The notes beneath the pieces are model-generated. The model worked only from the letters and a program-made list of their open reading frames with translations, was not told where the DNA came from and made no database searches. The translations under genes were made by a program, and so were the position numbers. From Bacillota bacterium (GTDB lineage: Bacteria > Bacillota > UBA4882 > UBA8346), in NCBI GenBank assembly GCA_028282485.1, contig JANQHU010000095.1:1-7467 (forward strand): a stretch of DNA of 7,467 nucleotides, given 5' to 3'. Positions 6,154-7,467 of the stretch are shown here, in pieces. The first letter of the stretch is position 1, and each line of letters starts with the position of its first letter.

Positions 6154-6172
6154 ATTAGTAGCTTATAATAAA
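6154..6172 (+). promoter_or_regulatory. Candidate FapR operator overlapping the transcription start
   Basis: ATTAGTAGCTTATAATAAA resembles the Bacillus FapR palindrome, which I recall as roughly ATTAGTACCTRNTACTAAT. Left-arm ATTAGTA and right-arm TA-TAA are kept, with substitutions at the symmetric positions 8 and 15 and at position 11. An imperfect dyad TTATTA..AGCT..TAATAA is centred between 6161 and 6162. It sits on the expected start site of the promoter at 6120-6148, where a bound repressor would block initiation, and immediately upstream of a fapR gene. Location, dyad symmetry and gene identity support it; binding is not shown by sequence. Confidence 0.7.
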
Positions 6173-6178
6173 TCCAAA

Positions 6179-6186
6179 AAGGTGAT
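6179..6186 (+). promoter_or_regulatory. Ribosome binding site selecting a CTG start for fapR
   Basis: AAGGTGAT is complementary to the 3' end of 16S rRNA in the ...GGTGAT register. It ends five bases before the CTG at 6192, which places that codon at the normal aligned distance. An in-frame TGA stop at 6183-6185 lies inside this site, so no start further upstream is possible. The first in-frame ATG (6354) would remove the whole DNA-binding domain. Confidence 0.72.
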
Positions 6187-6191
6187 TTGTT

Positions 6192-6779
6192 CTGAAAAAA
6201 AGTGAACGACATTATAATTTATTAGAGGCTTTAAAAACCAATCCTTTTGCTACCGATGAGGAGTTAGCCGATATTTTAAAAGTAAGTATCCCTACAATTC
6301 GACTGGATCGCCAAGAGTTATCAATTCCGGAAGTTCGGAAACGAACCAAGGATATGGCGACCCAGTTTTTTGGTGTTTCAAAATCATTGCAGGTCTGTGA
6401 TATTATTGGGGAATTATTAGAAATTGAACCAGGTAAAAGTGGTCTTTCCTTATTGGATACAGATCAATCAATGTGCCTAGAAAAATGTGATATTGTACGG
6501 GGGCATATTATTTTTGCCCAGGCTAATTCTTTAGCCAATGCCATTATTGATTCCCAAGTATCAGTAACCGGAAAGGCAGATATTAAGTATCTGCGGATGG
6601 TGCGGGCGGGAGAGCGGTTGATTGCCAAAGCCCGGATTGTAGACCGAAAAGGGCACCGTATCAAAATCGAAACCATTGTGCGTTCCAAAGAAGAAATCGT
6701 CTTCATTGGTAAATTTACTATTTACGGCATGAATTTGGAAACAGCTGAATATTTACACATTTTAAAAGAGATTGAATAA
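6192..6779 (+). CDS. fapR: Transcription factor FapR, fatty acid and phospholipid biosynthesis regulator
   Basis: A 195-residue repressor if translated from the CTG at 6192; Bacillus FapR is 188. FapR represses lipid-synthesis genes and is released from DNA by malonyl-CoA (known for the family). Residues 1-54 are the DeoR-like helix-turn-helix region: NPFATDEELADILKVSIPTI (17-36), then RLDRQELSIPEVRKR (37-51), very close to the Bacillus sequence (TDEELAGKFGVSIQTIRLDR). A linker helix follows, then a hot-dog effector domain (about 70-190) with the hallmark GHIIFAQANSLANAIID (104-120), KADIKYLRMVRAGERLIAKA, and EEIVFIGKF. The CTG start is chosen because an in-frame stop precedes it, a good ribosome binding site serves it, and no ATG, GTG or TTG lies in frame before codon 55. 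Calling the gene from the ATG at 6354 would give 141 residues and lose the DNA-binding domain. It lies 32 bases before fabH, with a promoter and self-operator upstream. Confidence 0.92.
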   Translation: MKKSERHYNLLEALKTNPFATDEELADILKVSIPTIRLDRQELSIPEVRKRTKDMATQFFGVSKSLQVCDIIGELLEIEPGKSGLSLLDTDQSMCLEKCDIVRGHIIFAQANSLANAIIDSQVSVTGKADIKYLRMVRAGERLIAKARIVDRKGHRIKIETIVRSKEEIVFIGKFTIYGMNLETAEYLHILKEIE

Positions 6780-6811
6780 ATCCATATTAATAAAATTTTG
6801 AGGAGGAAAAA

Positions 6812-7467
6812 ATGATCGAAGTAGGCATTTCGGCAATTGGAACTTCGGTTCCGGCAAAAATTTTAACTAATAATTATTTTGAAAAAAAAGTTGATACTAG
6901 TGATGAATGGATTACTACCCGCACTGGTATTAAAGAAAGACGGGTTTTAGAAAATGATGAGCTCTTGCTCACTCATGTTAATAAAGCAGTTCAAAAGGCC
7001 TGTGAGAGAGGTGGTTTTTCCGGCGCGGCTATGGATTTCGTTATTTCGTCCACATTAACTCCGGATCGGATTTGCCCGGCCCAATCTTATGAAATTGCCA
7101 ATCATTTGACGGCTAAAAACGCGTTTTGTTTTGATTTGAATGCTGCTTGTTCCGGCTTTATCTATGGTTTAGCAACGGCGGAAAGCTTTTTAAAAACTCG
7201 TTCCGTTAGGACTGGATTAGTGACTGCCGGCGAAGCCATGTCGCGTTTGACTAATTATCAAGACCGGAGTAGTTGTATTTTATTTGGCGATGCCGCTACG
7301 GCGGTAGTAGTGACCAATCAAAACCCAGAACATTTATTAATTAAAACCGAATTAGGCGCTATTCCAGAACTGGCGGAAGAAGTCATCGTCGGTGGAGTGC
7401 GGGATTTACAACAACAAAATTTGGACCAATTTTATTTCCGCCAAAACGGCCGCACGGTTTTTAAATT
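6812..7467 (+). CDS. fabH: 3-oxoacyl-ACP synthase III (KAS III), 3'-truncated by the window edge
   Basis: The ATG at 6812 has AGGAGG at 6801-6806, five bases upstream. The frame is open to the right edge, giving 218 residues of a family usually about 320-335 long. FabH catalyses the first condensation of type II fatty acid synthesis, joining an acyl-CoA primer to malonyl-ACP in the cytoplasm. Visible hallmarks are an N-terminal GISAIGTSVPAKILTN (5-20), DTSDEWITTRTGIKERR (28-44), nucleophile Cys113 in DLNAACSGFIYGL (108-120), and NGRTVFK at the end (212-218). The catalytic His and Asn lie beyond the window. Some usually well-kept positions differ: LFGDAATA (157-164) replaces the common FGDGAGA, and the region around CPAQSYEIANHL (88-99) is unusual. 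It may be a divergent FabH or a KAS III paralogue with another primer preference. Position directly behind fapR supports a role in membrane lipid synthesis under FapR control. Confidence 0.9.
   Translation, partial: MIEVGISAIGTSVPAKILTNNYFEKKVDTSDEWITTRTGIKERRVLENDELLLTHVNKAVQKACERGGFSGAAMDFVISSTLTPDRICPAQSYEIANHLTAKNAFCFDLNAACSGFIYGLATAESFLKTRSVRTGLVTAGEAMSRLTNYQDRSSCILFGDAATAVVVTNQNPEHLLIKTELGAIPELAEEVIVGGVRDLQQQNLDQFYFRQNGRTVFK

Noticed and set aside
6354..6779. A 141-residue hot-dog-fold protein starting at ATG 6354
   Set aside because: Clear FapR DNA-binding sequence continues in frame upstream to the CTG at 6192; the ATG is internal.

Overview
The window looks like chromosome of an endospore-forming member of the Bacillota (Firmicutes), most likely a clostridial or related deep lineage. 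The evidence is a spoIIM gene with a recognisable sporulation sigma-E promoter, a FapR/FabH lipid module, strong AGGAGG-type ribosome binding sites, several TTG starts, and moderate-to-low GC with AT-rich intergenic DNA. I cannot name the species from the sequence alone.

Layout from left to right. (1) Positions 1-2145 hold a tight forward cluster: the 3' part of a DUF3866-family gene (5' end outside the window), a Nudix ADP-ribose pyrophosphatase (nudF type), and a gene of unknown function with distant resemblance to 2-phosphosulfolactate phosphatase (ComB). Gaps are 13 and 3 bases, so this is almost certainly one transcript. (2) Positions 2146-4350 hold an accessory-looking insert of two convergent genes that share a perfect 16-bp bidirectional terminator hairpin. 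One is a 229-residue basic protein of unknown function on the plus strand, and the other is a secreted clan GH-A glycoside hydrolase on the minus strand. (3) Positions 4369-5060 hold spoIIM, a membrane protein of the engulfment machinery, with its own sigma-E promoter and a start that I move to 4431. (4) Positions 5186-6085 hold a complete XerD-type tyrosine recombinase. (5) Positions 6120-7467 hold a lipid-synthesis operon: a textbook sigma-A promoter, a FapR-like operator lying on the predicted transcription start, fapR beginning at a rare CTG codon, and the 5' two thirds of a fabH gene that runs off the right edge.

The nudF / spoIIM / xerD neighbourhood is recurrent in spore-forming Bacillota, so the two-gene insert between nudF and spoIIM is the least ordinary part. 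The fapR-fabH unit appears to be a self-contained feedback loop: FapR senses malonyl-CoA and should repress its own gene and the downstream condensing enzyme through the operator at 6154-6172. No RNA gene, CRISPR array, insertion sequence or attachment site was seen. No gene-free stretch exceeds 300 bases; the longest is the 191-base divergent region at 4240-4430. The strongest new observations are the two promoter/operator assignments and the corrected starts of spoIIM and fapR. The 229-residue orphan is the best candidate for something undescribed.
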